Shown: positions 1 to 8,621 of the stretch, piece by piece
How positions within the stretch are numbered: the first letter of the stretch is position 1
How the letters are laid out: every line of letters starts with the position of its first letter
Source of the DNA: Bacteroides cutis
GTDB taxonomy: Bacteria > Bacteroidota > Bacteroidia > Bacteroidales > Bacteroidaceae
Assembly: GCF_900241005.1 (NCBI RefSeq)
Contig: NZ_OEST01000003.1
Coordinates: 493,397-557,396 of the forward strand
Direction of reading: 5' to 3'
DNA length: 64,000 nucleotides
Notes under the pieces: model-generated
Told to the model about the DNA's origin: nothing
Database searches by the model: none
What the model saw: only the letters and a program-made list of their open reading frames with translations
Made by a program: the position numbers and the translations under genes

Positions 1-103
1 CGAATTGGCCGATCCGTCACGTGCCGGTGTCATCATTCCGGTAGAGCAGGAAGAAAATGAAGATTTATTGATGCTGTTGATGCCGATGATGCTGAATGAT
101 TAA
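1..103 (+). CDS. dnaN: DNA polymerase III beta clamp, C-terminal end (partial)
   Basis: Only the last 33 codons are in the window, read from base 2 to the TAA at 101-103. They contain DPSRAG followed by an acidic linker and LLMLLMPMML, which is the typical C-terminus of the sliding clamp. In this family that end lies beside the groove that binds polymerase and other partners. The gene enters from the left edge, and the exonuclease gene downstream fits a replication and repair neighbourhood. Confidence 0.85.
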   Translation, partial: ELADPSRAGVIIPVEQEENEDLLMLLMPMMLND

Positions 104-135
104 TAATAATTTATCATCACAAGGACATTAGTTCA

Positions 136-221
136 TTGAACCACAGATTATACAGATTTCCACAGATTATTTTCCAAATATATGATTTATCTGTGCTAAT
201 CTGTGTAATCTGTGGTTTCAA
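136..221. repeat. Inverted repeat built of CACAGATT units
   Basis: Arms at 136-167 and 189-221 are near-perfect inverted complements, and each holds three ACAGAT-type units. A 21-base AT-rich loop separates them. It fills the gap between dnaN and the exonuclease gene and could fold as a long hairpin. No coding sequence is seen. It looks like a dispersed intergenic repeat rather than a classic terminator, because no T-run follows. Confidence 0.7.
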
Positions 222-264
222 AGTTTTCATGTACTTGCAGTGAACTTATATAAAGAAATACATA

Positions 265-1035
265 ATGAAATTAAACTTGAAGAACCCTATTGTCTTTTTC
301 GATTTGGAAACTACGGGTACCAATATCAATACAGACCGGATAGTAGAAATTTGTTATCTTAAGGTATATCCCAACGGTAATGAGGAGTCCAAGACTATGC
401 GTATCAATCCCGAAATGCATATTCCTGCCGAGGCATCCGCCGTTCACGGTATCTATGACGAGGATATAGCAGATTGTCCTACTTTTAAGGAAGTGGCGCG
501 AAACATAGCGAATGACATTGAGGGATGTGACCTTGCCGGTTTCAATTCCAACCGTTTCGATATCCCTGTGCTGGTCGAAGAGTTTCTGCGTGCCGATGTG
601 GATATTGATATATCTAAACGTAAATTTGTGGATGTGCAGGTTATTTTCCATAAGATGGAACAGCGTACTTTGTCTGCCGCTTACAAATTTTATTGCGGTA
701 AGAACCTGGAAGATGCCCACACTGCGGAAGCCGATACCCGTGCTACCTACGAAGTACTGATGTCACAGCTTGACCGTTATGAGGAATTGCAGAATGATAT
801 AGCTTTCCTTGCAGATTACTCCAGTTTTAATAAAAACGTAGATTTTGCCGGTCGTATGGTCTATGATGAAAAGGGTGTGGAAGTCTTTAACTTCGGCAAG
901 TACAAAGGTATACCCGTATCGGAGGTGTTGAAGCGTGATCCCGGTTATTATAGTTGGATACAGAACAGTGACTTTACACTGAACACCAAAGCTGTGCTGA
1001 CCAAGATCCGTTTGCGTGAGATGACTCAAAAATGA
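265..1035 (+). CDS. DnaQ-like 3'-5' exonuclease
   Basis: A DEDD-family exonuclease of 256 residues, related to the epsilon proofreading subunit and to exonuclease X. Visible motifs are ExoI (FFDLETTG, about residues 11-18), ExoII (GFNSNRFDIPVL, about 92-103) and ExoIII (HTAEADTRATYE, about 152-163). A C-terminal module with FGKYKG and YYSWI resembles the tail of exonuclease X-like proteins. It lies downstream of dnaN, which suggests a role in DNA repair or proofreading. The ATG at 265 is the first in frame and precedes ExoI by about ten residues, so it is probably correct. It could be the replicative epsilon subunit or an accessory nuclease. Confidence 0.85.
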   Translation: MKLNLKNPIVFFDLETTGTNINTDRIVEICYLKVYPNGNEESKTMRINPEMHIPAEASAVHGIYDEDIADCPTFKEVARNIANDIEGCDLAGFNSNRFDIPVLVEEFLRADVDIDISKRKFVDVQVIFHKMEQRTLSAAYKFYCGKNLEDAHTAEADTRATYEVLMSQLDRYEELQNDIAFLADYSSFNKNVDFAGRMVYDEKGVEVFNFGKYKGIPVSEVLKRDPGYYSWIQNSDFTLNTKAVLTKIRLREMTQK

Positions 1036-1114
1036 CAATTTTTTATCTTGGTAGCATTTTTACATCAATTGAAGACAGTTCACGCAATTAGTAATTAGTA
1101 ATCACATAATTTTC

Positions 1115-2338
1115 ATGGCAAATACTCTGAAAGGAAAGAAAATCGTATTGGGTATCACAGGAAGCATCGCCGCATACAAGGCCTGCTATATTATTCGCGG
1201 ACTGATAAAACGGGGAGCAGAAGTGCAAGTTGTAATAACCCCTGCCGGTAAGGAATTTATTACACCTATCACTCTGTCCGCCCTGACCAGCAAACCTGTT
1301 ATTAGCGAGTTCTTTGCACAACGTGACGGTACTTGGAACAGCCATGTGGATTTGGGACTGTGGGCAGATGCCATGTTGATAGCTCCTGCAACCGCTTCTA
1401 CTATCGGAAAAATGGCAAATGGCATTGCCGACAATATGTTGATAACCACTTATCTTTCGGCAAAGGCTCCTGTATTCGTTGCTCCCGCCATGGATTTGGA
1501 TATGTATGCCCATCCCTCCACACAGAAGAATTTGGATATGTTGCGTTCTTACGGAAATCATATCATTGAACCGGGTACGGGCGAATTGGCAAGCCACTTG
1601 GTTGGTAAAGGACGAATGGAGGAACCGGAGGTTATTATCCGTCGTTTGGAAGAATACTTCGCAAAGACAGAAGGTGATTTGTTAGGAAAGACCATTTTGA
1701 TAACTACCGGACCGACTTACGAGAAAATTGATCCGGTACGTTTCATCGGTAATTATTCTTCCGGTAAGATGGGGTTTGCACTTGCCGATGAATGTACCGG
1801 CAGAGGCGCGAAGGTTATATTGGTGACGGGTCCTGTCCAGCAGCAGACACATTATCCGGTTTTTATGAGGCAGGATGTGGAGTCGGCAGAACAGATGTTC
1901 AATGCCGTCACTTCATTGTTTGGCAATGTGGATGCCGCTATCCTGACCGCGGCTGTAGCCGACTATACACCGGAACAGGTGGCAGATCAGAAAATCAAAC
2001 GGGAAAAGACAGGTGAAATGACATTGAACCTGAAGCCTACGCAGGATATAGCTGCTTATCTGGGAAATCTTAAAGCGTTGTATCCGGAGAAAGTATTGGT
2101 AGGTTTTGCTCTTGAGACAAATGATGAACAGCATAATGCGGAAGATAAACTGAACCGGAAAAATCTGGATTTTATCGTACTCAACTCTTTGAATGATAAG
2201 GGGGCGGGTTTCCGTTGTGATACCAATAAAGTAAGTATCATAGACCGGAAAGGTAAGACGGACTACCCTTTGAAATCCAAAGTTGAAGTGGCTGCTGACA
2301 TCATAGACCATCTGGTAGAGGTACTGAAGAGTAAATGA
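1115..2338 (+). CDS. coaBC: Bifunctional phosphopantothenoylcysteine decarboxylase / phosphopantothenate-cysteine ligase
   Basis: This enzyme joins cysteine to 4'-phosphopantothenate and decarboxylates the product, two steps of coenzyme A synthesis. The N-terminal half (about 1-185) is the FMN-binding CoaC domain, with GSIAAYKA, the His-containing SHVDLGLWADAM and APATASTIGKMANGIADN. The C-terminal half (about 190-407) is the CoaB ligase, with TTGPTYEKIDPVRFIGNYSS and AAVADYTP. The length of 407 residues is normal. It sits 79 bases after the exonuclease gene and 34 bases before recN, so a shared transcript is likely. Confidence 0.95.
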   Translation: MANTLKGKKIVLGITGSIAAYKACYIIRGLIKRGAEVQVVITPAGKEFITPITLSALTSKPVISEFFAQRDGTWNSHVDLGLWADAMLIAPATASTIGKMANGIADNMLITTYLSAKAPVFVAPAMDLDMYAHPSTQKNLDMLRSYGNHIIEPGTGELASHLVGKGRMEEPEVIIRRLEEYFAKTEGDLLGKTILITTGPTYEKIDPVRFIGNYSSGKMGFALADECTGRGAKVILVTGPVQQQTHYPVFMRQDVESAEQMFNAVTSLFGNVDAAILTAAVADYTPEQVADQKIKREKTGEMTLNLKPTQDIAAYLGNLKALYPEKVLVGFALETNDEQHNAEDKLNRKNLDFIVLNSLNDKGAGFRCDTNKVSIIDRKGKTDYPLKSKVEVAADIIDHLVEVLKSK

Positions 2339-2372
2339 TCAATTAGTATATCATTAAATTGTAAATGTAGCC

Positions 2373-4037
2373 ATGTTGTGTTCACTTTACATACAGAATT
2401 ACGCTCTTATCGAGAAACTCGATATAAACTTCGGTAGTGGTTTCTCCGTGATAACAGGAGAAACAGGTGCCGGAAAATCTATTATTTTGGGTGCCATCGG
2501 TTTGTTGCTGGGACAACGTGCCGATGTAAAATCCATCCGTTTGGGTGCTTCAAAATGTGTGATTGAAGCTCGTTTCGAGATAGGCGCATACGGCATGCGT
2601 TCATTCTTTGAGGAGAATGAACTGGAGTATGAAGACGAATGTATTCTTCGTCGTGAAGTTTATGCTTCGGGCAAGAGCCGTGCTTTTATCAACGATACTC
2701 CCGCTTCATTGGTGCAGATGAGGGAACTGGGTGAACAACTGATCGATGTCCATTCACAACACCAAAATCTGTTGCTGAACAAAGAAGGCTTCCAACTCAA
2801 TGTGCTGGATATATTGGCGCACGATGAAGAAGCCTTGTCGGCCTACCAGTCTCTCTATCGGGAGTGGAAGCAGACGCAGCAGGATTTGGAAGAACTGATT
2901 GCACGAGCCGAGCAGGATAGGGCGGATGAAGATTATGTCCGTTTCCAGTTGGAACAGTTGGAAGAGGTACATTTAACTGCTGGTGAGCAAGAGGAACTGG
3001 AACAGGAAGCCGATACCTTGAGTCATGCAGAAGAAATAAAAGCAGGTTTGTATCGTGCCGACCAAATTATGATGTCGGACGAAGGAGGATTGCTTTCTGC
3101 TTTAAAAGAGTGTCTGAACACGATGCAAGGTTTACAAAAAGTCTATCCGTCGGCAGAAGAACTTGCCGAACGGCTGGAAAGTACTTATATCGAATTAAAA
3201 GATATTTCCCAGGAAATTTCCGATAAGGGAGAAGAAATAGAGTTTAATCCTGTCCGTCTGGATGAAGTGAATGACCGGCTTAATTTGATTTATTCGTTGC
3301 AGCAGAAACACCGGGTATCTACGGTAGGCGAGTTGTTGGCTTTGTCAGAAGAATATGCAGCCAAACTTTCTAACATTACGTCTTCGGATGAGCGGATAGA
3401 AGAACTGAAAGCCCGTTGCGAATCTCTATATAATAAAGTGAAAAAACAAGCTGCCGTATTGACAAAAGCCCGTACTGCTGCAGCCTGTGAAGTTGAGAAG
3501 CAAATGGCGGCGCGTCTGATGCCGTTAGGCATGCCCAATGTCCGTTTCCAAGTAGAAATAGGAGTGCGTAAAGAACCGGGTGTGCATGGTGCGGATACAG
3601 TGAACTTTTTGTTCTCCGCCAATAAGAACGGAACTTTGCAGAGTATCTCCTCAGTGGCTTCCGGTGGTGAAATAGCCCGTGTGATGTTGTCAGTCAAGGC
3701 AATGATAGCCGGAGCGGTGAAACTGCCTACTATTGTGTTCGATGAAATAGATACCGGAGTCTCCGGTGAAATTGCCGACCGTATGGCAGATATCATGCAG
3801 GAAATGGGTGATCATGACCGTCAGGTTATCAGTATTACTCATCTGCCGCAGATTGCTGCGCGTGGACGTGCTCACTATAAAGTGTACAAACAAGATAATG
3901 AGACAGAGACAAATAGTCACATCCGTTGTTTGACCGATGAAGAGCGGATAGAGGAAATAGCCCACATGCTAAGTGGTGCTGCTTTGACCGAAGCGGCTTT
4001 GAATAATGCGAAAGCTCTGTTGAAAATCAAGAGTTAA
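2373..4037 (+). CDS. recN: DNA repair protein RecN
   Basis: An SMC-like ATPase that acts in double-strand break repair. The N-terminus has the Walker A motif GETGAGKS (about 29-36) after the family start LYIQNYALIEKL. The central part (about 150-380) is rich in Glu, Gln and Leu and is predicted coiled coil. The C-terminal half-site has SVASGGEIARVML (ABC signature) and the Walker B motif TIVFDEIDTGVSG. The length of 554 residues is typical. It follows coaBC closely and precedes rlmB, the order often seen in Bacteroides. Confidence 0.96.
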   Translation: MLCSLYIQNYALIEKLDINFGSGFSVITGETGAGKSIILGAIGLLLGQRADVKSIRLGASKCVIEARFEIGAYGMRSFFEENELEYEDECILRREVYASGKSRAFINDTPASLVQMRELGEQLIDVHSQHQNLLLNKEGFQLNVLDILAHDEEALSAYQSLYREWKQTQQDLEELIARAEQDRADEDYVRFQLEQLEEVHLTAGEQEELEQEADTLSHAEEIKAGLYRADQIMMSDEGGLLSALKECLNTMQGLQKVYPSAEELAERLESTYIELKDISQEISDKGEEIEFNPVRLDEVNDRLNLIYSLQQKHRVSTVGELLALSEEYAAKLSNITSSDERIEELKARCESLYNKVKKQAAVLTKARTAAACEVEKQMAARLMPLGMPNVRFQVEIGVRKEPGVHGADTVNFLFSANKNGTLQSISSVASGGEIARVMLSVKAMIAGAVKLPTIVFDEIDTGVSGEIADRMADIMQEMGDHDRQVISITHLPQIAARGRAHYKVYKQDNETETNSHIRCLTDEERIEEIAHMLSGAALTEAALNNAKALLKIKS

Positions 4038-4123
4038 GAATTCATCGTTGAAAAGAGATTGGAGTTGGTATTAAGAAATAATCCCAATCGTAAGTTGTAA
4101 ATAGTAAAATCATAAGTAAAAAG

Positions 4124-4876
4124 ATGACAGATAAAAGTGAAATGATTTTCGGCGTTCGCGCTGTGATTGAAGCCATTCAAGCAGGGAAAGAGATAGACAA
4201 AATATTGGTTAAGAAAGATATCCAAAGTGATTTATCCAAAGAGCTGTTTGCTGCTTTAAAGGAAACTTTAATTCCGGTGCAACGCGTTCCGGTAGAACGT
4301 ATCAACCGCATTACACGTAAGAACCATCAGGGAGTGATAGCCTTTGTCTCGGCCGTTACTTACCAGAAGACGGAAGATCTGGTTCCGTTCCTTTTCGAGC
4401 AAGGCAAGAACCCCTTGTTTGTTATGTTGGATGGTATAACGGATGTCCGTAATTTTGGTGCCATTGCCCGTACGTGTGAATGTGCGGCGGTGGATGCGGT
4501 GATAATTCCGGCCAAAAATAGTGTGTCGGTGAATGCTGATGCGATGAAGACCTCGGCAGGTGCGTTGCATACATTGCCCGTTTGTCGTGAACAGAACCTG
4601 AAAGACACCTTGCAATATCTCAAAAATAGCGGTTTCCATATTGTGGCGGCTACTGAAAAAGGAGATTACGATTATACAAAGGCAGATTATACCGGTCCCA
4701 TGTGTATCATTATGGGGGCTGAGGATAAAGGTGTTTCATACGACAATCTGGCATTGTGTGACGAGTGGGTGAAAATTCCCATGCTCGGTTCCATAGAGTC
4801 GCTTAATGTGTCTGTTGCAGCTGGTATTCTGATTTATGAAGCTGTAAAACAACGTATTACGGTCTCTGAGAAATAG
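4124..4876 (+). CDS. rlmB: 23S rRNA 2'-O-ribose methyltransferase, RlmB/TrmH family
   Basis: A SpoU-family SAM-dependent enzyme of 250 residues. The N-terminal substrate-binding domain (about 1-85, MIFGVRAVIEAI) is followed by the knotted methyltransferase domain, with motif 1 (NFGAIARTCE), motif 2 (IIMGAEDKGVS) and motif 3 (IPMLGSIESLNVSVAAGIL). RlmB methylates G2251 in E. coli 23S rRNA. The exact target here is inferred. The gene lies 86 bases after recN in the same direction. Confidence 0.9.
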   Translation: MTDKSEMIFGVRAVIEAIQAGKEIDKILVKKDIQSDLSKELFAALKETLIPVQRVPVERINRITRKNHQGVIAFVSAVTYQKTEDLVPFLFEQGKNPLFVMLDGITDVRNFGAIARTCECAAVDAVIIPAKNSVSVNADAMKTSAGALHTLPVCREQNLKDTLQYLKNSGFHIVAATEKGDYDYTKADYTGPMCIIMGAEDKGVSYDNLALCDEWVKIPMLGSIESLNVSVAAGILIYEAVKQRITVSEK

Positions 4877-4937
4877 ATGATGTAAATACATGATACATTT
4901 ACTTCAAGTGTATATACGATATAACAATGAATGAAAT

Positions 4938-6641
4938 ATGAGAAAAAAAGTATTCTTGATGCTTGCCCTCTGTCTCTTGGCTCAGTGGAGTGTAGCTCAA
5001 TCGCCCAAATGGGTTGAAAAAGCCAAGCGCGCCGTTTTTTCGGTGGTGACATACGATGAGAATGATAAAATACTGAATACCGGAAACGGTTTTTTCGTCA
5101 CGGAAGACGGTGTCGCTTTGTCCGATTATACACTTTTCAAAGGTGCGCAGCGCGCTATAGTAATGAATTCGGAGGGTACGCAAATGCCGGTAGTTTCTAT
5201 TATGGGAGCAAATGATATGTATGATGTTGTCAAGTTTCGTGTAGGTATTACTTCCAAAAAAGTTCCCGCACTGGCCTTGGCAACTGTAAATCCTCCTGTT
5301 GATGCCACTGTGTATATACTTCCATATTCCACACAGAAAGACCGTTCTTATACTTCCGGCCAGGTGAAAGCGGAAGATAAGTTTTCTGATAAATACTATT
5401 ATTACACGCTCAATGTACATCTGAAGGATAAGATGGTAAGTTGTCCTGTGATGACTGAAGAAGGGCAGGTGTTTGCATTAACTCAGAAATCCTCCGGTAA
5501 AGATACTGCCACAATATGTTATGCGGTAGATGCTAATTTTGCAATGGTACAGGCTGTGAATGCATTCTCCTTCAGTGATATGTCTTTGAAGAATATCGGC
5601 ATCAAGAAAGCTTTACCCGATACCGAGGAAACGGCTTTGGTTTTCCTTTATATGGCTTCTTCACAGCTTTCTCCTGAAAAATATTCCCAATTGCTGGATG
5701 ATTTTGTCGCTCAGTATCCGAATAGTGCGGATGGCTATGTCCGTCGTGCCACGCAGCAGATATACGTGTCCCAAGATGAGGCTTCCATAGCTAAAGTGGT
5801 AGCTGATATGGACAAGGCTTTGGACGTGGCAAATAAGAAGGATGATGTTTATTATAACCGTGCCAAGTTGATTTATAATTATATACTGGGACAGCCGGAA
5901 AAGGTATATAAAGATTGGTCCTATGATAAGGCTTTGGAGGAAATAAAGAAAGCAATAGCCATTGAGGAACTTCCGGTCTATGTTCAGTTGGAAGGCGATA
6001 TCGAATTTGCCAAACAGAATTATGCTGCAGCACTTGTGTGCTATGAGAAGGTAAACCAAACTAATCTGGTATCGCCGGCTACTTTTTTCAGTACTGCCAA
6101 GACTAAAGAACTGATGAAAGCTCCCGTTCAAGATGTGTTAGCTCTGATGGATAGCTGCATGTCACGTTTCACAGAACCGTATACCACCGAAGCTGCGCCT
6201 TATTTATTGGAACGTGCGAGAGTTCGTATGGATGCAAATCAAGCCCGGGGAGCGATACTTGATTATGACGCTTATTATAAAGCCGTGAAGGGTAACGTGA
6301 ATGATGTATTCTATTACTATCGCGAACAAGCTGCTATGAAAGCAAAGCAGTTCCAGCGTGCGTTGGATGATATGGCGAAAGCTATCGAGCTAAATCCGAA
6401 GGAACTGACCTACTATGCCGAATTGGCAGTAGTTAATATGCGTGTAGGACGTAATGAAGCGGCCTTGAAGGCTTTGCAAGATGCTTTGGCAATAGATCCT
6501 AAATATGCCGAAGCTTATCGTCTGATGGGAATTGCCCACTTGCAGATGAAGAAGAAGCAAGAAGCTTGCGAAAATTTTGCCAAAGCGAAAGAACTGGGTG
6601 ATCCTAATGTTGATGAGTTGATTCAAAAACATTGCAAATAA
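4938..6641 (+). CDS. Secreted TPR protein with an inactive trypsin/HtrA-like domain
   Basis: The protein has 567 residues. Residues 1-20 are a signal peptide ending near SVAQS. Residues about 28-200 follow the trypsin/HtrA fold: GNGFFVTEDGVALSDY matches the usual GSGF-ISKDGYIVTNNH block, but the catalytic His is Tyr (about 64), and the GNSGG serine block is replaced by KMVSCPV. An Asp near residue 96 may be kept. The protease is therefore probably dead. The C-terminal half (about 230-560) is a run of TPR repeats, clear in the last 100 residues (FQRALDDMAKAIELNPKE). It probably serves as a periplasmic scaffold. It is the last gene of the dnaN-side rightward group. Confidence 0.8.
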   Translation: MRKKVFLMLALCLLAQWSVAQSPKWVEKAKRAVFSVVTYDENDKILNTGNGFFVTEDGVALSDYTLFKGAQRAIVMNSEGTQMPVVSIMGANDMYDVVKFRVGITSKKVPALALATVNPPVDATVYILPYSTQKDRSYTSGQVKAEDKFSDKYYYYTLNVHLKDKMVSCPVMTEEGQVFALTQKSSGKDTATICYAVDANFAMVQAVNAFSFSDMSLKNIGIKKALPDTEETALVFLYMASSQLSPEKYSQLLDDFVAQYPNSADGYVRRATQQIYVSQDEASIAKVVADMDKALDVANKKDDVYYNRAKLIYNYILGQPEKVYKDWSYDKALEEIKKAIAIEELPVYVQLEGDIEFAKQNYAAALVCYEKVNQTNLVSPATFFSTAKTKELMKAPVQDVLALMDSCMSRFTEPYTTEAAPYLLERARVRMDANQARGAILDYDAYYKAVKGNVNDVFYYYREQAAMKAKQFQRALDDMAKAIELNPKELTYYAELAVVNMRVGRNEAALKALQDALAIDPKYAEAYRLMGIAHLQMKKKQEACENFAKAKELGDPNVDELIQKHCK

Positions 6642-6663
6642 GAAGAGAAAGTATAAAAAAGAT

Positions 6664-6699
6664 AAAGGCTCTGTTTTCGCAAGCAGAGCCTTTATGTGG
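6664..6699 (+). terminator. Hairpin terminator after the TPR protein gene
   Basis: A perfect 10-bp stem, AAAGGCTCTG at 6664-6673 and CAGAGCCTTT at 6684-6693, follows the stop at 6641 by about 20 bases. The U-run after it is short. It probably ends the dnaN-to-TPR group. The next 230 bases up to ridA are AT-rich and show no other clear feature. Confidence 0.8.
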
Positions 6700-6931
6700 G
6701 GAAACTCCCCCCTACTGAAATAAAAGTTAAGTCTAGGTATAACAGGTTATGAGTGAAATTTCTTTTGTGTATTTGTATAGTAAATGCACGGATTTCATGA
6801 ATACTGCATCTATTGACAGATTTTTTTTGAATATAGTGAAAAATGTTTTTGAGGTATAGCATATTGGCTTTTTACTGTAGTCAAAAAAATATGATATACC
6901 TGATATGAACCGATAAAAGAATAAAAAGATT

Positions 6932-7306
6932 ATGAAGAAAGTAATTTGTAGCCAAAAGGCACCGGGCGCAATAGGCCCCTACAGTCAAGCGATTGAAGCT
7001 AATGGTATGGTGTTTGTATCCGGTCAGTTACCTATTGATGCGGTGACAGGAGTGATGGCGGAAGGAGCCGAAGCACAAGCCCGTCAATCTTTAGAGAATG
7101 TGAAGCACATTCTGGAAGAAGCAGGACTGAGCATGGCAAATATCGTGAAGACTACCGTTTTTCTGGCGGATATGTCTTTGTTTGCAGATATGAACAAGGT
7201 ATATGCCACTTATTTTGACGGTGCTTTTCCCGCTCGTTCGGCTGTTGCTGTGAAAACGCTTCCGAAGGATGCCTTAGTGGAGATTGAGTGTATCGCGGTT
7301 CGCTAA
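6932..7306 (+). CDS. ridA: RidA family reactive enamine/imine deaminase
   Basis: A 124-residue protein that fits the trimeric RidA/YjgF family, which hydrolyses reactive 2-aminoacrylate to pyruvate and ammonia. Family blocks seen are APGAIGPYSQAIEANG, FVSGQLPID, and the C-terminal PARSAVAVKTLPKDALVEIECIAV, whose Arg binds the substrate carboxylate. It stands alone, and its last 33 bases overlap the end of the convergent folC gene. Confidence 0.95.
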   Translation: MKKVICSQKAPGAIGPYSQAIEANGMVFVSGQLPIDAVTGVMAEGAEAQARQSLENVKHILEEAGLSMANIVKTTVFLADMSLFADMNKVYATYFDGAFPARSAVAVKTLPKDALVEIECIAVR

Positions 7307-8527
7307 CAAATCCGCAACAATAAAACTGCTGCCTCCTACAAAGATAAAATCTTCCGGGAGGCTTTTTTCTTGTGCAGCCTGTACGGCAGAAGGTACATCC
7401 GGATAGCAATCTCCTTGTAATCCTACATAAGAAGCAAGTTTATACAACTCATTTTCGGGTAACGCACGTTTTACACTGGCTTTGGTGAAGTAGTAGGTAG
7501 CATCCCGAGGCAGTAACGCCAGCACGCCACTGATATCTTTATCATTCACCATACCTATTATAATATGTAAGTGACGGTAAGGCTGTTGTTTCAATTGTTC
7601 CACGATATATGTAATCCCTCCGACATTATGACCGGTATCACAAATCAGGGTAGGAAATTCCTGTAACTTTTGCCAGCGTCCCATCAACCCCGTCAATTCA
7701 CAAACCCTGGCAAATCCGTTGCGTACGATTTGTTCATCGATACGGTAACCTGCTTCTTTTAATAAAGGTAGGGCAGTGAGGAGAGTACGGGTATTTTTCT
7801 TCTGATACAAACCTTTCAATTCGCTTTCCACACCGGGATAATCTTCACGGTCATTTTCTTCAGCGAGGAAAATCGGTGCGTTTACCTCTCGCGCTTTGTT
7901 CAGGAATACAGGTTTGGTTTCAGGAGTGGTTTCTCCGATAACTACTGGAATACCACTTTTGATGATGCCTGCTTTCTCTCCTGCAATCTTGGCTAATGTA
8001 TTTCCTAAGTATTGCGTATGGTCAAAACTGATATTGGTAATGATACACAAGTCCGGCCGGATAATATTAGTACAATCCAGTCGGCCTCCCAATCCTACCT
8101 CAATGATGGCTACATCTACTTTCTCATCAGCGAAATAACAGAATGCCATAGCGGTGGTCAGTTCGAAGAAGGAAGGATGGAGCGGTTCAAAGAAACTACG
8201 TTCATTCTCTACGAATCGTACGACGTATTCTTCCGGAACAGGTTGTCCATTGATGCGTATCCGTTCGCGGAAATCTATAAGGTGAGGAGAAGTATAAAGT
8301 CCTACACGGTAACCTGCTTCTTGTAGTATAGCCGCTAATGTGTGCGAACAAGAACCTTTACCATTGGTGCCTGCCACGTGAATACTATGGAATGAGCGAT
8401 GGGGATGTCCGAAGTGTTCATCTAGTACCTTGGTATTTTCCAATCCTTCTTTGTAAGCAGAGCCACCCACTTGCTGGAACATAGGTACACTGTTATATAA
8501 GTAAGTTAAAGTGTTCTGATAGTCCAT
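7274..8527 (-). CDS. folC: Dihydrofolate synthase / folylpolyglutamate synthase
   Basis: A Mur-ligase-family enzyme of 417 residues that adds glutamate to dihydropteroate and to folates. The P-loop is HVAGTNGKGSCSH (about 50-62), and a later block, IEVGLGGRLDCTN, is typical. The stop codon lies inside the convergent ridA reading frame. The ATG at 8527 is well placed. A -7-like box, TATCTTTG read leftward (8598-8591), lies about 65 bases upstream. Confidence 0.95.
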   Translation of the reverse strand: MDYQNTLTYLYNSVPMFQQVGGSAYKEGLENTKVLDEHFGHPHRSFHSIHVAGTNGKGSCSHTLAAILQEAGYRVGLYTSPHLIDFRERIRINGQPVPEEYVVRFVENERSFFEPLHPSFFELTTAMAFCYFADEKVDVAIIEVGLGGRLDCTNIIRPDLCIITNISFDHTQYLGNTLAKIAGEKAGIIKSGIPVVIGETTPETKPVFLNKAREVNAPIFLAEENDREDYPGVESELKGLYQKKNTRTLLTALPLLKEAGYRIDEQIVRNGFARVCELTGLMGRWQKLQEFPTLICDTGHNVGGITYIVEQLKQQPYRHLHIIIGMVNDKDISGVLALLPRDATYYFTKASVKRALPENELYKLASYVGLQGDCYPDVPSAVQAAQEKSLPEDFIFVGGSSFIVADLLANRDTLNLH

Positions 8528-8590
8528 GTTTTATGAAAATTAACAAGAAAGCAATCTTTTCTTTCTTTTAAATTGTTATCTTAGGAGCAA

Positions 8591-8598
8591 CAAAGATA
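8591..8598 (-). promoter_or_regulatory. -7 box of the folC promoter
   Basis: TATCTTTG on the minus strand matches the Bacteroides -7 consensus TAnnTTTG and lies 64 bases before the folC ATG. A good -33 element is not evident at the usual distance, so the call rests on the -7 box alone. Confidence 0.45.
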
Positions 8599-8621
8599 TA
8601 AACAATTTAAATCTAACGAGT

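Noticed and set aside
1913..2311. Antisense frame of 132 codons within coaBC
   Set aside because: Its composition is typical of a shadow frame, it has no start context or family match, and coaBC is clearly coding there.
7274..7306. ridA and folC overlap as a sign of a frameshift
   Set aside because: Both C-termini match their families, so the 33-base convergent overlap is real rather than an error.
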